The notes beneath the pieces are model-generated. The model saw only the letters and a program-made list of their open reading frames with translations, ran no database searches and had not been told where the DNA came from. The translations under genes were made by a program, and so were the position numbers. A stretch of DNA of 9,555 nucleotides from Elioraea sp964533585 (GTDB lineage Bacteria > Pseudomonadota > Alphaproteobacteria > Acetobacterales > Acetobacteraceae): contig CAZHMM010000148.1 of NCBI GenBank assembly GCA_964533585.1, positions 1-9,555 of the forward strand, written 5' to 3'. Shown here piece by piece: positions 1 to 6,066 of this stretch; position 1 is the first letter of the stretch; each line of letters opens with the position of its first letter.

Positions 1-5
1 CTCAT
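1..5 (-). CDS. Start codon of a downstream gene cut by the window edge
   Basis: On the minus strand an ATG at 5-3 overlaps the TGA stop of the M16 peptidase (4-2) in an ATGA arrangement, the usual sign of translational coupling. Only the first codon and two further bases are visible, so the product cannot be read. From family knowledge, alphaproteobacterial M16 peptidases are often followed by a second M16-family gene, frequently a non-catalytic partner. That is the most likely identity but is inference only. Confidence 0.35.
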
Positions 6-1363
6 GCGCGGCGCTCGCCGGGCATCAGCCAGCCGGTGACGGCTGCCTCGCGCAGCAGCACCGCGCGCGCCGCCTCGATGACGCGCGCGGGCGTCACGGT
101 CGCGATGCGCGCCGGCCACTGCTCGACGTGATCGAGCGGCAGATCAACCGCGAGCGCCGCACCGATCGTGCGCGCCCCGCCCATCAGCGAGTCGCGCGCG
201 AAGGCGGCACCGGCCGTCATCTGCCGGATCGCCTGCGCGACCTCGTCGTCCGTGACGCCGTCATCGAGCAGCGTCGCGATCACGTCGCCCAACGCGGCCT
301 CGACGCGCGCGGGCTCCACGCCCGGGCGCGGATTGGCGTAGAGGCCGAACTCGGTCGGATCGACCGAGTCGCCACCGAAGGAGGCCGAGGCCGAGGCGGC
401 GAGGCCCGGATCGACCAGCGCGCGCCAGAGCCGGCTGGTCGGGCCGGAGCCCAGCACATGCGCGAGCACCTGCAGCGCGTCCGCCTGGTCGGGCTCGGTC
501 CGCGCGGTCGGCGCGAGATGAAGCCGCGCCATCTGCGGCTCGCGCACGCGCGGATCGGGCAGGGCGAGGCGCCGCTCGCCCTCGGGCGGCGGCTCCTGCG
601 GCCGCTGCCGTTCGACGCGCGCGCTCGCCGGCACCTGGCCGTAGGTCGCCTCGGCGAGGCGGCGCACCTGCTCGGTGGTGACGTCGCCCTGGACGACCAG
701 GATGGCGTTGCCCGGGCCGTAGTACCGCTCATGGAACCGCAGCAGCTGCTCGCGCGGGATGGCGCGGATCTCGTGCTCCCAGCCGATGATCGGGCGTCCG
801 TAGGGATGGTTCAGATAGAGCAGCGTGGCGAGGCGCTCGCGGAAGCGGCGCGTCGGCACGTTGTCGATCACCTGCCGCCGCTCCTCGAGGATGACGAGGC
901 GCTCGGACTCCGTCTCGCGTGCATCGAGCGCCAAGTTCGCCATGCGGTCGGCTTCCATCCGCATGACCAGCTCCAGCCGGTCGGCGGCAACCTGCTGGAA
1001 GTAGCCGGTGTAGTCGTGGCCGGTGAAGGCGTTGTCGCGCCCGCCCTCGCGCGCCACGCGGCGCGAGAACTCGCCAGGGCCCAGGCTCGTCGTGCCCTTG
1101 AACATCATGTGTTCGAGGAAATGCGCCATGCCGGAGAGGCCCGGCGGCTCGTCGGCGCCGCCGACGCGGTACCAGATCATGTGCGCGACCACCGGCGCGC
1201 GGCGCATCGGGATCACCGCCGCGGTGAGGCCGTTGGGCAGGCTGAAGGTCTCGGCGCCGAACACCGGCGTGCCGGCGGGGCGCGCGCGCGCAGGCGCGGA
1301 CGCGGCGAGCATCGCGGCGGCGGGCAGGCCGGCGATCACGGTACGGCGGTCGAGTTCGGGCAT
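2..1363 (-). CDS. M16 family zinc metallopeptidase, exported
   Basis: A 453-residue insulinase/pitrilysin-like (M16) peptidase. The inverted zinc motif HFLEH is at residues 81-85 (zinc ligands H81 and H85, catalytic E84). The glutamates at 160-161 lie about 75 residues later, where the third ligand is expected. The C-terminal half (about 185-440) is the second M16 domain, with FGLYANPRPG around 339-348. The N-terminus has twin arginines (R6-R7), a hydrophobic stretch and an APARA-type cleavage site near residue 27, so export by Tat or Sec is likely and action would be periplasmic. The start is set by a GGAGG ribosome site at 1373-1369, five bases before ATG. The frame stays open for 63 more codons upstream, but these overlap the preceding gene and lack M16 similarity. 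It lies 67 bases after the DUF3035 gene and probably shares its transcript. The substrate is unknown. Confidence 0.9.
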   Translation of the reverse strand: MPELDRRTVIAGLPAAAMLAASAPARARPAGTPVFGAETFSLPNGLTAAVIPMRRAPVVAHMIWYRVGGADEPPGLSGMAHFLEHMMFKGTTSLGPGEFSRRVAREGGRDNAFTGHDYTGYFQQVAADRLELVMRMEADRMANLALDARETESERLVILEERRQVIDNVPTRRFRERLATLLYLNHPYGRPIIGWEHEIRAIPREQLLRFHERYYGPGNAILVVQGDVTTEQVRRLAEATYGQVPASARVERQRPQEPPPEGERRLALPDPRVREPQMARLHLAPTARTEPDQADALQVLAHVLGSGPTSRLWRALVDPGLAASASASFGGDSVDPTEFGLYANPRPGVEPARVEAALGDVIATLLDDGVTDDEVAQAIRQMTAGAAFARDSLMGGARTIGAALAVDLPLDHVEQWPARIATVTPARVIEAARAVLLREAAVTGWLMPGERRA

Positions 1364-1430
1364 GGATACCTCCGCCCGGAGAGATGGCCGCGCGGCCGCG
1401 CCGCGTCCAGGCGCGAGGCCGTGAGGCGAC

Positions 1431-1991
1431 TCAGAACAGGCCTTCGAGCAGGCCCCGGCGGCGGCGCTGGATGATCGGCGTGTCGCCCTCGGTGACGTCG
1501 CGGCCGAGGGCGGCGGCCTCGCGCAGCCGCTGCGCCTCGCGCTGCGGATCAAGCGCCACGCCCGGCGTCTCCGGCCGGCGCCAGAACAGCAGCCGGTCGG
1601 TCAGCGTGCGGTCGCGCTCCGCCAGCAGCGTGCTGTCGGTCTCGATCTGCCGGCGCAGATCGGGCGGCGGCGGCGGCCCGGCGGCGGCGAGCAGCGCGGC
1701 CTCGCCGGCCGAGACGCCGGCACGCGGCTCGACCGGCACGGTGCCGGTCACGGTGCGCGCGACCAGCAGACCCTGCGCCGCGTCCCGCGCCGCCATCTCC
1801 TGCGGCCGCGGCGCGCCAGGGCGCGGCGGTCGCAGGCCGAATTCGGGCGGCACCGAGAGCGGCGCCTGGGTCTGCACCTGGAACTCGTCCGGCGGATCGC
1901 GGGTGAAACCGAAGGTGCGTGCGGCATCGCCGCCGCAGGCCGCGAGCAGCGGCGCGGCGAGCGCGGATGCCAGCAGGAGGCGGCTCGTCAT
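1431..1991 (-). CDS. DUF3035 lipoprotein (possible BamF)
   Basis: A 186-residue small lipoprotein. Residues 1-18 are a lipoprotein signal peptide ending in the lipobox LAAC, with C19 as the acylation site. A conserved motif follows at about 31-59 (RDPPDEFQV, then PLSVPPEFGLRPP). This is the hallmark of DUF3035, a family annotated in some alphaproteobacteria as BamF, an accessory lipoprotein of the outer-membrane beta-barrel assembly machine. The rest is proline/alanine/arginine-rich and probably poorly structured, ending in a basic RRRR segment and GLLEGLF. Its ATG overlaps the lspA stop by four bases (ATGA), and a strong purine-rich ribosome site (GGGAGGGGGG) precedes it inside lspA. It is therefore coupled to the enzyme that would cleave its own signal peptide. 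The family call is fairly firm; the BamF role is carried over from annotation practice. Confidence 0.8.
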   Translation of the reverse strand: MTSRLLLASALAAPLLAACGGDAARTFGFTRDPPDEFQVQTQAPLSVPPEFGLRPPRPGAPRPQEMAARDAAQGLLVARTVTGTVPVEPRAGVSAGEAALLAAAGPPPPPDLRRQIETDSTLLAERDRTLTDRLLFWRRPETPGVALDPQREAQRLREAAALGRDVTEGDTPIIQRRRRGLLEGLF

Positions 1992-2470
1992 CCCCCCTCC
2001 CTAGCGCCGGGCTGTGGCCGGAGCAAGGCGTGGGCGAGCAGCAGCCCGACGCCGATCACGATCGCGCTGTCGGCCACGTTGAACACGTACCAGTGCCAGC
2101 CGAAGGCGTGCAGGTCGACGAAGTCCACCACCGCGCCGAAGCGGATGCGGTCGATCACGTTGCCGATCGCGCCGCCGAGCACCAGCCCGATCGCCAGCGC
2201 CGTCCAGCGGTCGGGCGCGCGGGTGAGCCAGACGACCAGCGCCGCCGCCACGCCGAGCGCGATCGCGGCGAGCGCCCAGGCATGCCACCACGCCTCGCCG
2301 GCGAGCAGGCCGAAGGTGACGCCCCGGTTCCAGACCATGGTCAGGTTCATGAAGGACGTGACCTCGATCCGGCCGATCTCCGGCAGGCGGACGATCTCGA
2401 GAATCCACCACTTTGTGGCCTGGTCGAGGATCAGGATGAGCGCGGCGAGGGCGAGACCGAGGCGGAGCAT
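1988..2470 (-). CDS. lspA: Lipoprotein signal peptidase II
   Basis: Inner-membrane aspartic protease that removes the signal peptide of diacylated prolipoproteins (Lgt-LspA-Lnt pathway). With the ATG at 2470 it is 160 residues. An in-frame GTG at 2479 would add three residues. In the longer numbering the conserved regions are DQATKWW (19-25), MVWNRGVTFGLL (48-59), GGAIGNVIDRIRFG (102-115), VVDFVD (117-122) and FNVADSAI (133-140). The catalytic pair is D119 and D137, 18 residues apart as in the E. coli enzyme (D123/D141). Four transmembrane helices can be seen. I prefer the ATG because the GTG sits inside the repeat element that separates this gene from ileS. The SD-like GAGGG just before the ATG is itself contributed by that repeat. 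The gene is in the usual place after ileS and overlaps the next gene by four bases. Confidence 0.95.
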   Translation of the reverse strand: MLRLGLALAALILILDQATKWWILEIVRLPEIGRIEVTSFMNLTMVWNRGVTFGLLAGEAWWHAWALAAIALGVAAALVVWLTRAPDRWTALAIGLVLGGAIGNVIDRIRFGAVVDFVDLHAFGWHWYVFNVADSAIVIGVGLLLAHALLRPQPGAREGG

Positions 2471-2472
2471 GG

Positions 2473-2569
2473 CCCTCACCCTGTCCCTCTCCCACTGGCG
2501 TGGGAGAGGGGACGCAATGTCACCGCAGGGTTCCCTCTCCCGCCACGCGGGAGAAGACGAGGGTGAGGG
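2473..2569 (+). repeat. Compound inverted repeat (REP/BIME-like) between ileS and lspA
   Basis: The arms CCCTCACCCT (2473-2482) and AGGGTGAGGG (2560-2569) are exact reverse complements and enclose two further hairpins. Hairpin 1 pairs 2485-2495 with 2500-2510 (11 bp, loop TGGC). Hairpin 2 pairs TCTCCCGC (2536-2543) with GCGGGAGA (2547-2554), loop CAC. The whole can fold as a three-way junction. It resembles the CCCTCACCC/CTCTCCC-type interspersed intergenic repeats seen in many high-GC proteobacteria (recalled, not searched). It fills the 103-bp ileS-lspA gap. There is no T-run on either strand, so it is more likely a transcript stabiliser, attenuator or mobile REP-like unit than a simple terminator. 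The strand given is nominal. Confidence 0.8.
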
Positions 2570-2573
2570 TGCC

Positions 2574-5411
2574 TCACGCGGCCGCGCGCCGGGCCAGCAC
2601 CCCCGACGTCACCGCGTCGTGGCAGCGGTCGCACAGTCCAGGATGATCCGCATGCGTGCCGACCTCGGGCAGCACCCGCCAGCAGCGCTCGCACTTCATC
2701 CCCGACGCCCTGGCCGGCACCACGGCTACGCCCTCGATCCCTTCGACGGTGAAGGCATCGGCCGGTGCGGCGTCGGTGAGGGCAAGCCCGGAGGTGATGC
2801 AGATCTCCGCCCATCCCTCCGCATCGAGCAAGGAACGATCCGCCTCGGGCACGGCAAGCACGGGGGCGGCCTGGAGCGACGCACCGATCCGTCCCTCCGC
2901 GCGCTCGCGCTCCAGCGCGCCGGTCACGACGCGGCGGATCTCGCGGATGCGCGCCCACCGCGCGGCGAGCGGCTCGTCGCGCCACTCGGGCGGGATCTCG
3001 GGGAAGGTCTGCAGATGAACGCTCTCGTCGTCGCCCGGAAAGCGCGCGAGCCACGCCTCCTCGGCGGTGAAGACGAGCACGGGCGCGAGCCAGGTGACGA
3101 GGCCGCGGAACACGTGGTCGAGCACGGTGCGGCAGGCGCGCCGGCGGAGCGAGTCCGCACGGTCGCAGTAGAGCGCGTCCTTGCGGATATCGAAGTAGAA
3201 GGCGCTGAGGTCGGTGGCGCAGAACCCGTGCAGCTCGGCGAACACGCCGGTCCACTCGAAATTCGCGGTCGCCTCGCGCACCCGGCCGTCGAGCTCGGCG
3301 AGCCGGTGCAGCACCCAGCGCTCGAGCTCGGGCATCTGATCGACCGGCACGCGCTCGGCCTCGTCGAAGGCGTCGAGCGCGCCGAGCAGCCAGCGCAGCG
3401 TGTTGCGGATGCGGCGATAGAGCTCGGCCTGCTGCTTCAGGATCTCCTTGCCGATACGCAGATCCTCCGTGTAGTCGGAGGCCATCACCCAGAGTCGCAG
3501 GATGTCGGCGCCGTACTCGGCGATCACCTCCTGCGGTCCCACGGTGTTGCCGAGCGACTTCGACATCTTCCGCCCCTGCTCGTCGACGACGAAGCCGTGG
3601 GTGAGGATCGCGTCGTAGGGGGCGCGGCCGCGCGTGCCGCAGGCTTCCAGCAGCGAGGAGTGGAACCAGCCGCGATGCTGGTCCGAGCCCTCGAGGTAGA
3701 GATCGGCAGGCCATTTCAGCGCGGCGTTGCCTTCCAGAACGAAGGCGTGGGTCGAGCCGGATTCGAACCAGACCTCGACGATGTCGCGGATCTGCTCGTA
3801 GTCCTGTGCGTCGTAGTCGTTGCCGAGGAAGTCCTGAGCGGGGCGGGTCCACCAGGCGTCCGAGCCTTCGGCCTCGAAGATCGCCACCGTGCGCGCCATC
3901 ACCGCCGGATCGCGCAGCGGCTCGCCCGTCCGCTTGTCGACGAAGATCGCGATCGGCACGCCCCAGGCGCGCTGGCGCGAGATGCACCAGTCCGGGCGCG
4001 AGGCGATCATCGACCGCAGCCGGTTCTGGCCCTGGGCGGGGACGAATCGCGTCGCCTCGATCGCGGCGAGCGCGGGCGCGCGCACGCCCTTCTCGCCGTC
4101 CATGGCGATGAACCATTGCGGCGTGTTGCGGAAGATCAACGGCGCCTTGGAGCGCCAGGAATGCGGATAGGAGTGCACCAGCGTGCCGCGCGCGAGCAGC
4201 GCGCCCGCCTCCGCCAGCGCCGCGCAGACGGGATCGGACGCCTTGTAGACATGCACGCCCGCGAACAGCGGCACATGCGGCAGGAACAGCCCGTCACCGC
4301 CGACCGTGTCCGGCGTGGGCAGGCCGTTGGCCTGGCCGAGATGCCAGTCATCCTCGCCGTGGCCCGGGGCGATGTGCACGAAGCCGGTGCCGGCCTCGGT
4401 GGTGACGAACTCGCCGGGCAAGGCGGGCACGTCGAAGTCGTAGCCCTTGCCCTTGAGCGGGTGCACGCAGACCGTGCCGGCGAGCTCGCGGCCCTTGAGC
4501 ACGCGCTTGACCACGTGCTGGGTGATGCCCGCGATCCTCGCGACCTCGGGCAGCAGCGCCAGCGCCACCAGCAGATGCTCGCCGATGCAGGCGGTCGCCC
4601 CCTCGGCCACACCTTCGACCACCACCAGCGCATAGTCGATGTCATTGCCGTAGGCGACCGCGCGGTTGCCCGGGATCGTCCAGGGCGTCGTCGTCCAGAT
4701 CACGATCGACGCTTGCGCGACGTCGCGTGAAGGCGCGGAAACGATCGGAAACTTCACCCAGACGGTGGTGGATTTGTGGTCGTGGTACTCGACCTCGGCG
4801 TCGGCGAGCGCGGTCTTCTCGACGGGGCTCCACAGCACCGGCTTCGCGCCGCGATAGAGCGAGCCGTTCAGCAGGAACCTGCCGATCTCGCCCGCGATGA
4901 TCGCCTCGGAGCGGAACTGCATCGTCGCGTAGGGGTTCCACCAGTCGCCGGCGACGCCGAGGCGGATGAACTCCTCGCGCTGCACGCCGAGCCAGTGCTC
5001 GGCATAGGCGCGGCACTCGGCGCGGAACGCGACCGGATCGACCGCGTCCTTGTCGCGGCCGGCGGCGCGGTACTGCTCCTCGATCTTCCACTCGATCGGC
5101 AGGCCGTGGCAGTCCCAGCCCGGCACGTAGTTGGCGTCGTAGCCGGCCATCTGCTTGGCGCGGTTGATCACGTCCTTCAGCACCTTGTTCAGCGCGGTGC
5201 CGATATGGATGTTGCCGTTGGCGTAGGGCGGGCCGTCATGCAGGACGAACTTCTCGCGGCCCTTGGAGGCCGCGCGCAGCCGCGCCCAGAGGTCCATGCG
5301 CGCCCAGCGCTCGAGCAGCGCGGGCTCGCGCTTGGGCAGTTCGCCCCGCATCGGGAAGGGCGTGGCGGGCAGGAAGACGGTGTCGCGGTAGTCGCGCTTG
5401 GTCTCGCTCAT
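2574..5411 (-). CDS. ileS: Isoleucyl-tRNA synthetase
   Basis: A 945-residue class I aminoacyl-tRNA synthetase that charges tRNA-Ile with isoleucine in the cytoplasm. Order of motifs: the HIGH-type signature in PPYANGNIHIGT (61-72, here HIGT); YVPGWDCHGLPIEWKIEEQ (95-113); the CP1 editing domain with WTTTPWTIP (239-247), H346 and D355, nine residues apart like H333/D342 of the E. coli enzyme; WCISRQRAWGVP (475-486); WFESGSTH (548-555); and KMSKS (615-619). The C-terminal zinc site uses C907, C910, C927 and C930, typical of the bacterial, mupirocin-sensitive IleRS type. Length is normal. The ATG at 5411 gives the expected N-terminus; no strong ribosome site is visible. lspA follows. The 5' leader holds a 10-bp hairpin and a possible promoter. 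Nothing suggests damage. Confidence 0.98.
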   Translation of the reverse strand: MSETKRDYRDTVFLPATPFPMRGELPKREPALLERWARMDLWARLRAASKGREKFVLHDGPPYANGNIHIGTALNKVLKDVINRAKQMAGYDANYVPGWDCHGLPIEWKIEEQYRAAGRDKDAVDPVAFRAECRAYAEHWLGVQREEFIRLGVAGDWWNPYATMQFRSEAIIAGEIGRFLLNGSLYRGAKPVLWSPVEKTALADAEVEYHDHKSTTVWVKFPIVSAPSRDVAQASIVIWTTTPWTIPGNRAVAYGNDIDYALVVVEGVAEGATACIGEHLLVALALLPEVARIAGITQHVVKRVLKGRELAGTVCVHPLKGKGYDFDVPALPGEFVTTEAGTGFVHIAPGHGEDDWHLGQANGLPTPDTVGGDGLFLPHVPLFAGVHVYKASDPVCAALAEAGALLARGTLVHSYPHSWRSKAPLIFRNTPQWFIAMDGEKGVRAPALAAIEATRFVPAQGQNRLRSMIASRPDWCISRQRAWGVPIAIFVDKRTGEPLRDPAVMARTVAIFEAEGSDAWWTRPAQDFLGNDYDAQDYEQIRDIVEVWFESGSTHAFVLEGNAALKWPADLYLEGSDQHRGWFHSSLLEACGTRGRAPYDAILTHGFVVDEQGRKMSKSLGNTVGPQEVIAEYGADILRLWVMASDYTEDLRIGKEILKQQAELYRRIRNTLRWLLGALDAFDEAERVPVDQMPELERWVLHRLAELDGRVREATANFEWTGVFAELHGFCATDLSAFYFDIRKDALYCDRADSLRRRACRTVLDHVFRGLVTWLAPVLVFTAEEAWLARFPGDDESVHLQTFPEIPPEWRDEPLAARWARIREIRRVVTGALERERAEGRIGASLQAAPVLAVPEADRSLLDAEGWAEICITSGLALTDAAPADAFTVEGIEGVAVVPARASGMKCERCWRVLPEVGTHADHPGLCDRCHDAVTSGVLARRAAA

Positions 5412-5449
5412 CGGATCGGTCCGGTTCGGAAGCGTGGCGTGGCGTGTGA

Positions 5450-5475
5450 CCCGGCGCTCTCAGCCGAGCGCCGGG
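5450..5475 (-). promoter_or_regulatory. Strong hairpin in the ileS leader
   Basis: A perfect 10-bp inverted repeat: CCCGGCGCTC (5450-5459) pairs with GAGCGCCGGG (5466-5475), six-base loop. It lies about 40-65 bases upstream of the ileS ATG on the transcribed strand. No T-run follows, so a factor-independent terminator is doubtful. It could be a leader structure affecting ileS expression, an mRNA-stabilising element, or the end of the upstream transcript. Role inferred only. Confidence 0.45.
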
Positions 5476-5513
5476 ACCGTAATTCGTGCGTGCCGCGACC
5501 CGTGCATGGTCGA

Positions 5514-5542
5514 GCGATACCGCCCCGCAGGGGGGCGGTCAA
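5514..5542 (-). promoter_or_regulatory. ileS: Possible sigma-70-type promoter for ileS
   Basis: On the minus strand TTGACC (5542-5537) is followed, after exactly 17 bases, by TATCGC (5519-5514). The -35 is a good match; the -10 keeps only TAT. The spacer coincides with the GC hairpin after the SMR gene, so the match may be chance. ileS does need its own promoter if the accessory genes upstream are regulated separately. Confidence 0.3.
5519..5539 (-). terminator. Hairpin after the SMR exporter gene
   Basis: ACCGCCCC (5519-5526) and GGGGCGGT (5532-5539) form an 8-bp GC-rich stem with a five-base loop, 16 bases past the exporter stop codon. No T-tract follows on the minus strand, so termination would be weak or factor-assisted. 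Its position between two transcription units is what suggests a terminator. Confidence 0.4.
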
Positions 5543-5554
5543 CGAAGGGCAGGG

Positions 5555-5878
5555 TCACGAGACCAGCTTCAGCCCGGCCACCCCGGCGACGATCACCGCG
5601 ATCGCGGCGAGCCGGGCGGCGGTGGCCGGCTCGTCGAACAGGGCCATGCCGGCGAGCGCGGTGCCGGCCGCGCCGATGCCGACCCAGATCGCGTAGGCCG
5701 TGCCGATGGGCAGATGGCGCGCGGCGAGGCCGAGCAGGATCACGCTCGCGGCCATGGCGGCGACGGTGAGCGTGCTCGGCACCGGCCGGGTGGCGAAGGA
5801 CAGGCCGTAGGAGAGCTTGAGCCCGACGGCCCAAGCGATTTCAAGCAGGCCGGCGAGGAACAGATAGACCCAGGGCAT
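5555..5878 (-). CDS. gdx: SMR family guanidinium exporter (Gdx/SugE type)
   Basis: A 107-residue, four-helix inner-membrane small multidrug resistance protein that works as a dual-topology dimer and exchanges guanidinium for protons. From ATG 5878 the conserved core reads GLLEIAWAVGLK (10-21), placing the essential glutamate at E13 and the tryptophan at W16, the Gdx numbering. The later signature LPIGTAYAIWVGIGAAG (56-72) gives Y62 and W65, matching Gdx Y59/W62 after a three-residue insertion near residue 31. A GTG at 5887 would add three residues, so I prefer the ATG. No clear ribosome site is seen. The guanidine-II riboswitch directly upstream supports guanidinium, not quaternary ammonium drugs, as substrate. 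The gene stands alone between the PEP-CTERM genes and ileS. The Gdx assignment combines residue pattern and riboswitch; the family itself is certain. Confidence 0.92.
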   Translation of the reverse strand: MPWVYLFLAGLLEIAWAVGLKLSYGLSFATRPVPSTLTVAAMAASVILLGLAARHLPIGTAYAIWVGIGAAGTALAGMALFDEPATAARLAAIAVIVAGVAGLKLVS

Positions 5879-5899
5879 GAGCGGCACCGAATCGGCTGG

Positions 5900-5943
5900 C
5901 GGGGCCGTCCCCGATTGGTCGGACGCGGACGGGTCGTCCCGTC
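5900..5943 (-). ncRNA. Guanidine-II (mini-ykkC) riboswitch
   Basis: Two short GC-rich hairpins read on the minus strand, each capped by an ACGR tetraloop. P1 is GACGGG ACGA CCCGTC (5943-5928, 6-bp stem). P2 is CGGGG ACGG CCCCG (5913-5900, 5-bp stem). A 14-base linker separates them, and P2 ends 21 bases before the exporter ATG. Paired ACGR-loop hairpins just upstream of an SMR exporter are the defining pattern of the guanidine-II class, where the loops bind guanidinium and contact each other. A competing 6-bp helix can form between AATCGG (5916-5911, using the 5' side of P2) and CCGATT (5895-5890, near the start codon). Ligand-stabilised P2 would block this, suggesting translational activation. 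The class is recognised from the pattern; the switching model is inference. Confidence 0.85.
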
Positions 5944-6010
5944 ACACCCGATGTGGGCGTGGCGGCCGCGATGTCGATGTCGGATCGGTCAGCTCTGCCC
6001 TGCGGGCATG

Positions 6011-6039
6011 AAGAAGGGGCGGCCCCGTGGGACCGCCCC
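6011..6039 (-). terminator. Rho-independent terminator of PEP-CTERM gene A
   Basis: On the minus strand GGGGCGG (6039-6033), a one-base bulge, CCC, a three-base loop, GGG and CCGCCCC (down to 6016) form a 10-bp stem. The T-rich tail TTCTT (6015-6011) follows. It starts 27 bases past the stop codon of copy A and separates it from the riboswitch-exporter unit. Confidence 0.65.
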
Positions 6040-6066
6040 CCCATATCCCCTGCGGCGGATGCCGGA

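Noticed and set aside
1386..1397. Palindrome GGCCGCGCGGCC between the DUF3035 and M16 genes
   Set aside because: Short GC palindromes are expected by chance at this base composition; no T-run or other context supports a site.
1364..1552. 63-codon upstream extension of the M16 gene
   Set aside because: It overlaps the end of the DUF3035 gene. The internal ATG at 1363 has a GGAGG site at ideal spacing and begins a proper signal peptide.
2079..4730. Very long open frame on the plus strand opposite ileS (and similar long frames opposite the M16 gene, lspA and ribF)
   Set aside because: These are antisense shadows of high-GC genes: low-complexity Arg/Ala/Gly-rich translations, no motifs, no ribosome sites, while the minus strand carries clear conserved enzymes.
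5412..5554. T-box or leader-peptide attenuator for ileS
   Set aside because: No T-box sequence, no run of Ile codons in a leader peptide, and no terminator with a T-tract; T-boxes are also not expected in this kind of organism.
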